This document shows, piece by piece, positions 55,235-64,000 of a stretch of 64,000 nt of DNA. The notes below the pieces were generated by a model. It saw only the letters and a list, made by a program, of their open reading frames with translations, did no database searches and had not been told where the DNA came from. Position 1 is the stretch's first letter, and the number at the start of each line of letters is the position of its first letter. The stretch covers positions 700,248-764,247 of the forward strand of contig NZ_JAPVBG010000002.1 of assembly GCF_026967805.1 (NCBI RefSeq), written 5' to 3'. Source of the DNA: Blastococcus sp. VKM Ac-2987 (lineage in GTDB: Bacteria > Actinomycetota > Actinomycetes > Mycobacteriales > Geodermatophilaceae). The translations under genes and the position numbers were made by a program.

Positions 55235-56772
55235 TCGAGGCGCCCGACCTCTCCTGGGCGGCTCTCGCGCCCATGCTCGTCGTCTTCGGCGCGGCCTGCG
55301 TCGGGGTCCTGGTGGAGGCGTTCGCGCCCCGCGAGTCCCGGCACCCGGTGCAGGTGGGCCTGGCCCTCGTCGGCACCGTCGGCGGGCTCGTCGCGACGCT
55401 GCTCATCGCCGGCGAGCCGGACGAGGTGACCGCGGTCGGCGCGCTCGCCGTCGACGGCCCCGCGCTCTTCCTGCAGGCCATGATCGCCGGGTTCGGCGCG
55501 CTGTCGGTCCTGCTGTTCGCCGAGCGGGCGCTCGACCCCGCGCGGTCGGCGTTCGTGGTGAGCGCCGCCGTCCCGGCCGGCAGCCCGCGCGACCGGGAGC
55601 TGACGACGGTCCCCCGCGTGCAGACCGAGGTCTACCCGCTGGCGCTGTTCGCCATCGGCGGCATGATGCTGTTCGTCTCGGCCAACGACCTGCTGGTCAT
55701 GTTCGTGGCCCTGGAGGTGCTGAGCCTCCCGCTGTACCTGCTCAGCGGGATGGCCCGGCGGCGTCGGCTGCTGTCCCAGGAGGCGGCCGTCAAGTACTTC
55801 CTGCTCGGGGCCTTCGCCTCCGCCTTCTTCCTCTACGGGCTGGCGCTGGTCTACGGGGCCACCGGCAGCGTCCTGCTCCGGGACATCCGCGAGGCCACCA
55901 CCGCCGGGTCCGGGGGCGTGCTGCTGGTCCTGGGGCTCGCCCTGCTGGTCGTCGGCCTGCTGTTCAAGGCCAGCGTCGCGCCGTTCCACTCGTGGACGCC
56001 GGACGTCTACCAGGGCGCCCCGACGCCGGTCACCGCCTTCATGGCCGCGTGCACCAAGGTCGCCGCCTTCGGCGCCATCCTTCGCCTGCTCTACGTGGCG
56101 TTCGGCACCGCCGAGTGGACCTGGCGGCCGCTGGTCTACGCCGTGGCCATCGCCTCGATGGTGGTGGGCGCGGTCCTCGGCCTCACCCAGACCGACCTCA
56201 AGCGCATGCTCGCCTACTCCTCGGTCGCGCACGCCGGGTTCCTGCTCACCGGCGTCATCGGGCTCGGCGCCGACGGCGGGGGCTCCGGCCTCTCGGCGAC
56301 GATGTTCTACCTGCTCACCTACGGGTTCACCACGCTCGGGGCCTTCGCCGTCCTCACCCTCGTGCGCGACGGCGACGGCGAGGCGAGCCACCTCTCCCAG
56401 TGGGCCGGGCTCGGCGCGCGGTCGCCGGTCACGGCCGCGGTGATGAGCCTGTTCCTGCTCGCGCTGGCCGGCATCCCCCTGACCGCCGGGTTCACCGGCA
56501 AGTTCGCCGTCTTCCGGGCGGCGATCGAGCAGGGGGCGTGGCCGCTGGTCGTGGTCGCCCTGCTGGCGAGCGCGGTGGCCGCGTTCTTCTACCTGCGGGT
56601 GATCGTGCTCATGTACTTCTCCGAGCCCGCCGCCGACGGCCCCACCGTGGGGGTGCCCGGTCTGCCCACGACCGTGGTGCTCGCGGTGACGGCGACGGCC
56701 ACGGTGGCGCTCGGCATCCTGCCCGGGGCGGTGCTCGACCTCGCGCGGCAGGCGGCTATCTTCGTCGGTTGA
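55231..56772 (+). CDS. nuoN: NADH-quinone oxidoreductase subunit N
   Basis: A 513-residue antiporter-like subunit. FVALEVLSLPLYLLSGMAR carries the conserved Glu. Next is FKASVAPFHSWTPDVYQGAP with the conserved Lys and HSWTPD motif, then MLAYSSVAHAGFLLTG. About 14 helices. ATG overlaps nuoM. The stop overlaps the ATG of the polyprenyl synthase gene by one base, so the operon probably continues. Confidence 0.96.
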   Translation: MIEAPDLSWAALAPMLVVFGAACVGVLVEAFAPRESRHPVQVGLALVGTVGGLVATLLIAGEPDEVTAVGALAVDGPALFLQAMIAGFGALSVLLFAERALDPARSAFVVSAAVPAGSPRDRELTTVPRVQTEVYPLALFAIGGMMLFVSANDLLVMFVALEVLSLPLYLLSGMARRRRLLSQEAAVKYFLLGAFASAFFLYGLALVYGATGSVLLRDIREATTAGSGGVLLVLGLALLVVGLLFKASVAPFHSWTPDVYQGAPTPVTAFMAACTKVAAFGAILRLLYVAFGTAEWTWRPLVYAVAIASMVVGAVLGLTQTDLKRMLAYSSVAHAGFLLTGVIGLGADGGGSGLSATMFYLLTYGFTTLGAFAVLTLVRDGDGEASHLSQWAGLGARSPVTAAVMSLFLLALAGIPLTAGFTGKFAVFRAAIEQGAWPLVVVALLASAVAAFFYLRVIVLMYFSEPAADGPTVGVPGLPTTVVLAVTATATVALGILPGAVLDLARQAAIFVG

Positions 56773-57827
56773 TGACCGGAGCCCGTGCCGCAGTCGACGG
56801 CACTCCCACCGAGGTCTGGCACCGGAACTCCACCCCGGCGTCGACCATCGGCCCCTGGCTGCCCGAGGGCGAGCTCGGGGAGGCGCTGGCCGACGGGCTC
56901 TCCCGGGTGGAGTCCGAGCTGGTCCGGGCCGTGGGCAGCGAGCACCCGTTCGTGCGGGAGGCCGCCGGTCACCTGATGGCTGCCGGGGGGAAGCGGTTCC
57001 GCCCGATGCTGGCGCTGCTGGCCGCCCAGCTCGGCGACCCGGCCGCTGCCGAGGTGACCCAGGGCGCGGTGGTCTGCGAGCTCACCCACCTGGCGACCCT
57101 CTACCACGACGACGTCATGGACGAGGCCGTCGTCCGCCGGGGGGCGCCGAGCGCCAACAGCCGGTGGAGCAACAGCATCGCGATCCTGACCGGTGACCTG
57201 CTCTTCGCGCGGGCGTCGGACATCCTGGCCGATCTCGGCCCCGAGGCCGTGCGGGTCCAGGCCCGCACCTTCGAGCGGCTGGTCACCGGGCAGATCAAGG
57301 AGACCGTCGGCGCGCAGCCCGGCGAGGACGCGATCGCCCACTACCTCGGCGTGCTGGCCGACAAGACGGGGTCGCTGGTGGCCACGTCCGCCCGCTTCGG
57401 CGCCTCCTTCGCCGGCGTGGACGCCGCCCTGGTGTCCGCGCTGACCGAGTTCGGCGAGGAGGTCGGCGTCGCCTTCCAGATCTCCGACGACCTGATCGAC
57501 ATCGTCAGCCGCGACGGTGTCTCCGGGAAGTCGCCCGGCACCGACCTGCGCGAGGGCATCGCCACGCTGCCGGTGCTGTTCGCGCTCGCCGGCGACGACC
57601 CCGCGGAGGCCCGGCTGCGCGAGCTGGTGGCCGGCCCCGTCACCGACGACGCCGAGCACGCCGAGGCGCTGGCGCTGCTGCGGGCCTCCCGGTCGCTCGA
57701 GCGGGCCACCGACGTGCTGCGCCAGTACGCCGACCGGGCGCGGGCCCGGCTGGACGCCGTTCCGGAGGGCGACGTCCGCGAGGCGCTGTCCGCGCTCTGC
57801 GACTACGTGGTGACGCGCACCAGCTAG
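56772..57827 (+). CDS. Trans-polyprenyl diphosphate synthase (GrcC1-like)
   Basis: A 351-residue prenyltransferase making the long isoprenoid chain used by MenA. The first Asp-rich motif is DDVMD (113-117) in THLATLYHDDVMDEAVVRRG. The second is DDLID (239-243) in FQISDDLIDI. GGKRFRPML is the upstream substrate motif. Small residues (Ala108, Thr109) before the first motif fit a long-chain product. ATG overlaps the nuoN stop by 1 nt. Matches Rv0562 in position after menJ. Confidence 0.93.
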   Translation: MTGARAAVDGTPTEVWHRNSTPASTIGPWLPEGELGEALADGLSRVESELVRAVGSEHPFVREAAGHLMAAGGKRFRPMLALLAAQLGDPAAAEVTQGAVVCELTHLATLYHDDVMDEAVVRRGAPSANSRWSNSIAILTGDLLFARASDILADLGPEAVRVQARTFERLVTGQIKETVGAQPGEDAIAHYLGVLADKTGSLVATSARFGASFAGVDAALVSALTEFGEEVGVAFQISDDLIDIVSRDGVSGKSPGTDLREGIATLPVLFALAGDDPAEARLRELVAGPVTDDAEHAEALALLRASRSLERATDVLRQYADRARARLDAVPEGDVREALSALCDYVVTRTS

Positions 57828-57842
57828 GGCCATGCTGGGGGA

Positions 57843-58973
57843 GTGCGCATCCTCCCCGGCCTGCTCGCCGCCGCCCTCCTGACGGCCGCCTGCTCCGCCA
57901 CCGAGAGCGAGCCCGGGCTGCGCCCGCCCGAGCCGCCCGCCTCGACCGGCACGCCCACGGGCGCACCGGAGCTCGGCGTCGAGGTGGTGGCCGACGGCCT
58001 GGACCACCCGTGGGACGTCGTCCAGGCGCCGGACGGCACCCTGCTGGTCGACGAGCGGTCCGGGGGCTTCACGGCCGTGCTGCCCGACGGCAGCGTCCAG
58101 GAGGTCCGGGCCGACTTCGGGGACCTGTTCGCGGACGGCGAGACCGGCCTGATGGGGCTGGCGCTGGATCCCGCGTTCGAGGAGAACCGGCGCCTCTACA
58201 GCTGCAAGGGCGACCAGGACGGGTCGATCGGCGTCGTCGCCTGGACGGTGGCCGCCGACTGGTCGTCGGCCACCCGGGTCGCCGATCCGCTGGTCGGTGG
58301 CCTGCCGCTCAACGAGCGCAGCGGGCGGCACGGCGGGTGCCGGCTGGAGTTCGCCCCCGACGGCGACCTGCTGATCGGCACCGGCGACACCGCCACCGGC
58401 ACGGTGCCGCAGGACCCGGACTCGCTGGGCGGCAAGGTGCTGCGGGCCGACCCCGGGACCGGGGAGGTCACCGTCTGGACCAGCGGGCACCGCAACGTCC
58501 AGGGGCTGGCCGTGCGCCCCGGCAGTGGGCAGGTCTACGCCGTCGAGCACGGCCCGGACCGGGACGACGAGGTCAACCTCCTGGCCGACGGCGCCAACTA
58601 CGGCTGGGACCCCGACGGGGACGGCTCCTACGACGAGAGCGTGCCGATGACCGATCCGGAGATCCCCGGCGCCGTCCCCGCCGTCTGGGCCTCGGGTGTG
58701 CCCACCCTCGCCACCAGCGGCGCGACCTTCGTGGCCGGCGACGAGTGGGGCGCCTACGAGGGGTTGCTGCTGGTCGCCCTGCTCAAGGACCAGGGCGTGC
58801 TGGCGCTGCGGCTCGACGACGAGGGCACCCTGACCGAGCAGTTCCAGGTCCCCGAGCTCGACGACACCTTCGGCCGGATCCGCACCGTCCAGCAGGGCGG
58901 GGACGGCGCCCTCTACGCGGTCACCGACAACGGCGACGACGACGTCCTGCTCCGGATCACGCCGACGGGCTGA
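57843..58973 (+). CDS. PQQ-dependent sugar dehydrogenase-like lipoprotein
   Basis: A 376-residue exported lipoprotein. The signal peptide ends in LTAAC with lipidated Cys17, and a Pro-rich linker runs to about 45. The rest is a six-bladed beta-propeller of the soluble glucose/sorbosone dehydrogenase family: LDHPWDVVQAPDGTLLV, ETGLMGLALDPAFEENRRLY, TSGHRNVQGLAVRP, VEHGPDRDDEVNLLADGANY. The sugar substrate and true PQQ use are unproven. GTG start. Its last 17 bp overlap the convergent PNPOx-like gene. Confidence 0.87.
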   Translation: MRILPGLLAAALLTAACSATESEPGLRPPEPPASTGTPTGAPELGVEVVADGLDHPWDVVQAPDGTLLVDERSGGFTAVLPDGSVQEVRADFGDLFADGETGLMGLALDPAFEENRRLYSCKGDQDGSIGVVAWTVAADWSSATRVADPLVGGLPLNERSGRHGGCRLEFAPDGDLLIGTGDTATGTVPQDPDSLGGKVLRADPGTGEVTVWTSGHRNVQGLAVRPGSGQVYAVEHGPDRDDEVNLLADGANYGWDPDGDGSYDESVPMTDPEIPGAVPAVWASGVPTLATSGATFVAGDEWGAYEGLLLVALLKDQGVLALRLDDEGTLTEQFQVPELDDTFGRIRTVQQGGDGALYAVTDNGDDDVLLRITPTG

Positions 58974-59643
58974 GGGCCCGGTCCCGCACCCGCGCCGGGA
59001 CGGCCGCACCGCCGGGCAGCAACGGGCAGGGCTCCGGCTCCCCGGCGACCGTGCGCAGCGGCAGCACCCCGGCCCACACCGGGTCCGCCACCTCGGGACC
59101 CTCCAGGTCGCGCTCGTCGTCGCCGGGCGGGCCGGTGCGGATCTTCACGCTCGCCTCGGTCAGGTCGAGTGCGAGCACCGCGGTCGCGGCGAGCTCCTTG
59201 CGGTCGGGCAGGCGGGTCGCCGTCCAGGAGCCCGGGGCCAGGTGCTCGGTGAGCACCCGGAGGCCGAGCAGCCGCTCGTCGGCGTCCTCGACCAGCCGGG
59301 CCCGGCCGTGGACGACCGCGCAGCGGTAGTTCATCGAGTGGTGGAAGGCGGAGCGGGCGTACACGATCCCGTCCAGGAGGGTGACGGTGAAGCACACCGG
59401 CACCCCGCCCCCGGCGGCCCGCAGCGTCGCGGCGCCCGTCGAGCCGTGCAGGTAGAGGGTGTCGCCGGAGCGCCCGTAGCCGGTGGGCAGCACGACCGGA
59501 GCGCCGCCGAGCTCGACCCCCAGGTGGCCGATCAGCCCGGCGTCGAGCACGGCGTGGAGGTCGGCGCGGTCGGTCCGGGCGCGCCGGCTGCCCCGGCGCA
59601 CGGTGCTGCGGTCGGTGGGGGAGAGGGAAGCGGGAGCGTCCAT
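58957..59643 (-). CDS. Pyridoxamine 5'-phosphate oxidase family (FMN-binding) protein
   Basis: A 228-residue split-barrel flavoprotein-type protein resembling PNPOx-like putative FMN-binding enzymes: LIGHLGVELGGAPVVLPTGY, TLYLHGSTGAATL, HHSMNYRCAVVHGRARLVED, RLPDRKELAATAVLALDL. The ATG start at 59643 is divergent from a MocR-type regulator, a pairing common for PLP-related regulators. The substrate could be a flavin/deazaflavin reaction partner or a vitamin B6 compound. It overlaps the sugar dehydrogenase by 17 bp at the 3' end. Confidence 0.85.
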   Translation of the reverse strand: MDAPASLSPTDRSTVRRGSRRARTDRADLHAVLDAGLIGHLGVELGGAPVVLPTGYGRSGDTLYLHGSTGAATLRAAGGGVPVCFTVTLLDGIVYARSAFHHSMNYRCAVVHGRARLVEDADERLLGLRVLTEHLAPGSWTATRLPDRKELAATAVLALDLTEASVKIRTGPPGDDERDLEGPEVADPVWAGVLPLRTVAGEPEPCPLLPGGAAVPARVRDRALSPSA

Positions 59644-59663
59644 GCGTCGATCCTGCAGCCGGC

Positions 59664-59710
59664 GGTGGCCTCCCGGAACGGCCAATGCACTACGTTTCCG
59701 GCAGGCCACC
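59664..59710. promoter_or_regulatory. Long imperfect inverted repeat between PNPOx-like and MocR-type genes
   Basis: Arm 1 is GGTGGCCTCCCGGAAC (59664-59679). Arm 2 is GTTTCCGGCAGGCCACC (59694-59710). They pair over 15 of 17 positions around a 14-bp centre that includes a TACGTT -10 (59691-59696) for the MocR-type gene. The symmetric location suggests an operator for the MocR-type regulator controlling both genes. Confidence 0.55.
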
Positions 59711-59724
59711 GGAGGAGGAGGACC

Positions 59725-61098
59725 GTGACCGGCATCCCGCCGCTGCTGCTCGACCGCGCCTCGGGCACCCCGCTGTCGGTGCAGCTCGCCGACGCGCTGC
59801 GGGCGGCCGCTGCCGGCGGGACGCTCCGCCCCGGCGACCGGCTGCCCTCGACGCGCGAGCTCGCCGGAGCGCTCCGGGTCAGCCGGACGGTCACCGCCGC
59901 CGCCTACGACCAGCTGCTGGCCGAGGGCTGGGCCGGGGGACGCCGCGGGGTGGGCACGTTCGTGCTCGGCGCGGCGCCGTCGTCGCCGCCGGCCGCCGCG
60001 CTCCCGCCGCGGGCAGGGCCGGCCGTCCCCGAGCTGGTCGACCTGCGCGCGGGATCGCCGTGCCTGGAGGTGCTGGACCGGTCGGTCTGGCGGCGCGCGT
60101 GGCGGGCGGCGGGCGACCTGCCACCCGACGCCAGCGCGGACGCGGCGGGCGATCCGGCGTTCCGGCGGGCGGTGGGGGAGCACCTGCTCCGGCACCGGGG
60201 GCTGGGTGCCGGCCCGGACGACGTGCTCGCCACCGGTGGCACCTCGGCCGCGGTGGCCGAGGTGGCGGGCGTGTTGCCGCCGGGCAGCCGGGTGGCCGTG
60301 GAGGACCCGGGCTACCAGCGGGTCACCGGTGCGCTCCGCGCCGCGGGGGCGCAGGTCGTCCCGGTCCCCGTCGACGACGACGGTCTGGTCGTCGATGCGC
60401 TGCCGGCTGATCTGGCCGCGGTCTACTGCACGCCGGCGCACCAGTACCCGCTGGGCCGGCGGATGTCCGCCGCGCGACGGCAGGAGCTCGTCGCCCGGGC
60501 CCGCGCCGAGGGGTGGTGGGTGCTCGAGGACGACTACGACGGCGAGCTGCGCTACGACGTCGCCCCGCTGCCCCTGCTGGGCGCCCTCGGCCCCGACGTC
60601 GTCGTCCACCTGGGTACGACGAGCAAGATCCTGAGCCCCACGCTCGGCGTCGGCTGGCTCGTGGCACCGGCCGCGCTCCGGGCGGAACTGCTGGCCCGCC
60701 GCACGGCCACCGGCACCCGCCCGGCCCGCGCCGGGCAGCGGGTGCTGGCCGCGCTCGCCTCCTCCGGTGACCTGGCCCGCCACCTGCGCCGGCTGCGCCG
60801 CGAACTGGCCGGACGGCGGGAGGAGGTGCGGGCGGCGGTGGCCGCGGCCGGGGCCGTCGCCGAGGGGGACCCGGCCGGCGCCCACGTGCTGGTGCCGCTG
60901 CCGGACGTCGCCGTCGAGGACGCCGTCCTGGCGGCCGCCGGGCGGCAGGGCGTGGCCCTGGACGGCCTGGGCAGGCACCACCTCGACGGCACCGCCGGCC
61001 GCCGGGCGGGGCTGGTGCTCGGGTTCGCCGCACCGACCCGGGCGGAGCTGCACCGGGTGCTGCCCGTGCTGAGCTCCGTGCTCGTCGAGCACGCCTGA
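59725..61098 (+). CDS. MocR/PdxR family transcriptional regulator with aminotransferase domain
   Basis: A 457-residue regulator with an N-terminal GntR winged HTH (about 15-80: [40 protein letters not shown]) and a C-terminal fold type I aminotransferase-like domain (from about 110). The PLP-binding Lys is in TTSKILSPTLGVGW, and the PLP-ring Asp region is LEDDYDGELRY. PdxR members activate vitamin B6 synthesis when PLP is low, but others control unrelated genes. GTG start with GGAGGAGGAGG 3 nt upstream. A bidirectional terminator follows. Confidence 0.9.
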   Translation: MTGIPPLLLDRASGTPLSVQLADALRAAAAGGTLRPGDRLPSTRELAGALRVSRTVTAAAYDQLLAEGWAGGRRGVGTFVLGAAPSSPPAAALPPRAGPAVPELVDLRAGSPCLEVLDRSVWRRAWRAAGDLPPDASADAAGDPAFRRAVGEHLLRHRGLGAGPDDVLATGGTSAAVAEVAGVLPPGSRVAVEDPGYQRVTGALRAAGAQVVPVPVDDDGLVVDALPADLAAVYCTPAHQYPLGRRMSAARRQELVARARAEGWWVLEDDYDGELRYDVAPLPLLGALGPDVVVHLGTTSKILSPTLGVGWLVAPAALRAELLARRTATGTRPARAGQRVLAALASSGDLARHLRRLRRELAGRREEVRAAVAAAGAVAEGDPAGAHVLVPLPDVAVEDAVLAAAGRQGVALDGLGRHHLDGTAGRRAGLVLGFAAPTRAELHRVLPVLSSVLVEHA

Positions 61099-61102
61099 AC
61101 GA

Positions 61103-61140
61103 CCGCGGGCCCGCCTCCCCGGAGGGAGACGGGCCCGCGG
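61103..61140. terminator. Strong bidirectional hairpin between mocR-type gene and korB
   Basis: A perfect 11-bp stem, CCGCGGGCCCG (61103-61113) and CGGGCCCGCGG (61130-61140), encloses a 16-nt loop that itself has CTCC/GGAG complementarity. It begins 4 nt after the MocR-type stop and ends 9 nt from the korB stop, so it can end both convergent transcripts. Confidence 0.75.
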
Positions 61141-61149
61141 GCGGGTAGC

Positions 61150-62237
61150 TCAGCTACTCACGGTCCAGGTGTCGCCGCCGGCGAGCAGCTCGTCGAGGTC
61201 GCCGGGGCCCTGGAGGCGCGCCTCGTGCAGCTGCTCGGCCATCATCTGCTCGTAGGACGGCTTGCGCACCGACCGGAAGACGCCCATCGGGGTGTAGCGG
61301 AGGTCCTGCGAGGACAGCCGGGACAGCGCGAACGCGTACGACGGGTCCTCCCGGGTCGCGTCGTGCACCACGATCTCGCTCGCGTCGACCTGGTTGGTCT
61401 CGGCGATCCGCAGCCCACCGAAGTCCTCGCGCACCACGCACGAGGCGCCGTCCGGACCGAACACCAGCGGCTTGCCGTGCTCCAGCGGGATCGTCCACAT
61501 CGGGCCCGTGGAGGAGTCCTTCAGCAGGTCGAACGCGCCGTCGTTGAAGATGTTGCAGTTCTGGTAGATCTCGACCAGCGCCGTCCCCTGGTGCTCGGCG
61601 GCCTGCCGCAGCACCTCGGTGAGGCCCTTGCGGTCGGAGTCCATCGCCCGGCCCACGAAGGTGGCGTCGGCGCCCAGGGCCAGCGACACCGGGTTGAACG
61701 GGTGGTCGAGCGAGCCCATCGGCGTGGACTTGGTGACCTTGCCGACCTCGGAGGTGGGCGAGTACTGGCCCTTGGTGAGCCCGTAGATCCGGTTGTTGAA
61801 CAGCAGGATCGTCATGTTGACGTTCCGCCGCAGCGCGTGGATCAGGTGGTTGCCGCCGATGGAGAGGGCGTCGCCGTCCCCGGTGACGACCCAGACCGAC
61901 AGATCGGGGCGGGAGGCGGCCAGGCCGGTGGCGATCGCCGGCGCGCGGCCGTGGATCGAGTGCATCCCGTAGGTGTTCATGTAGTACGGGAAGCGCGACG
62001 AGCAGCCGATGCCGGACACGATGACCATGTCCTCGCGGGCGATGCCGAGGCTGGGCAGGAAGCTCTGGACCGCGTTGAGGATGACGTAGTCACCGCACCC
62101 GGGGCACCAGCGGACCTCCTGGTCGGTCTTGAGGTCCTTCGCCTTGAGCGCGGTCTGCTTCTCGCCGTGGCTCTCGACGGAGGCGGCGATGGCGTCCGCG
62201 ATCGGGCCTTCGGCGGGCATGCCGAGGTCGATGGTGG

Positions 62238-62241
<4 letters not shown>
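61150..62241 (-). CDS. korB: 2-Oxoglutarate:ferredoxin oxidoreductase subunit beta
   Basis: A 363-residue thiamine diphosphate subunit. The [4Fe-4S] ligands begin with RWCPGCGDY and include Cys in GIGCSSRFPYY and QNCNIF. The ThDP/Mg motif is VVTGDGDALSIGGNHLIHAL ending in LFNNRIYGLT. It decarboxylates 2-oxoglutarate and passes electrons to ferredoxin, an oxygen-tolerant type in actinobacteria. GTG 62241 has GGAG 7 nt upstream and overlaps the korA stop (GTGA). Confidence 0.95.

Positions 62242-64000
<1,759 letters not shown>

Overview
This is high-GC actinobacterial chromosome (Actinomycetota). Codon third positions are almost all G or C, GTG starts are common, and many promoters look leaderless. 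The gene order follows Mycobacterium tuberculosis Rv0496-Rv0562 and the Streptomyces bldN-rex-hem region. A Geodermatophilaceae-like host (Blastococcus, Modestobacter or Geodermatophilus type) is my inference, not something proven here. The window is core metabolism. I see no prophage, IS element, CRISPR array, rRNA or tRNA.

Layout. 1-4.3 kb: a tandem 81-bp-period repeat, two small genes, a GlxA-type regulator, a cysteine-rich protein, and a Ppx/GppA phosphatase with a membrane partner. 4.3-7.4 kb: a PfpI-like protein, a truncated proline-dehydrogenase-like protein joined to proC, an excisionase-type HTH protein and the 32-residue ribosomal protein bS22. 7.4-14.6 kb: an SDR protein, a PlsC acyltransferase, a SerB-like HAD phosphatase, a BldN-like sigma factor with an RsbN-like anti-sigma factor, an acyl-CoA synthetase and a glutaredoxin. 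14.7-22.4 kb: the rex-hemA-hemC-hemD-hemB-hemL tetrapyrrole cluster. 22.4-27 kb: the phosphoglycerate mutase-like, ResA-, CcdA-, ResB- and CcsB-like genes of system II cytochrome c maturation. 27-28.5 kb: small unknown genes and an Lrp/AsnC regulator that apparently starts on ATC. 28.5-36.5 kb: menaquinone genes menA, menE, menC, menD, menF and menG, with a TetR/DUF2867 pair inserted. 36.5-40.3 kb: a DUF222-HNH gene, a 48-residue proline-rich protein, a phosphoribosyltransferase and a MenJ-like reductase. 40.4-56.8 kb: the complete 14-gene nuoA-N operon. 56.8-64 kb: a polyprenyl diphosphate synthase, a PQQ-type sugar dehydrogenase lipoprotein, a divergent PNPOx/MocR pair, and korB-korA running off the right edge.

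How the genes work together. The region makes the cofactors and machinery of aerobic respiration: haem, cytochrome c assembly, menaquinone head group and side chain, complex I, and a ferredoxin-dependent 2-oxoglutarate oxidoreductase. A likely regulatory link is visible. The NADH/NAD sensor Rex is encoded here. A Rex-type operator overlaps the rex-hem promoter, and a perfect palindromic Rex operator lies in front of menJ, directly upstream of nuo. Two divergent men gene pairs (menE/menC and menF/menG) share compact back-to-back leaderless promoters. Other points worth follow-up are the catalytically gutted proline dehydrogenase beside proC, the ATC start of the Lrp regulator, and a small GLGWPGD-repeat protein after ccsB.
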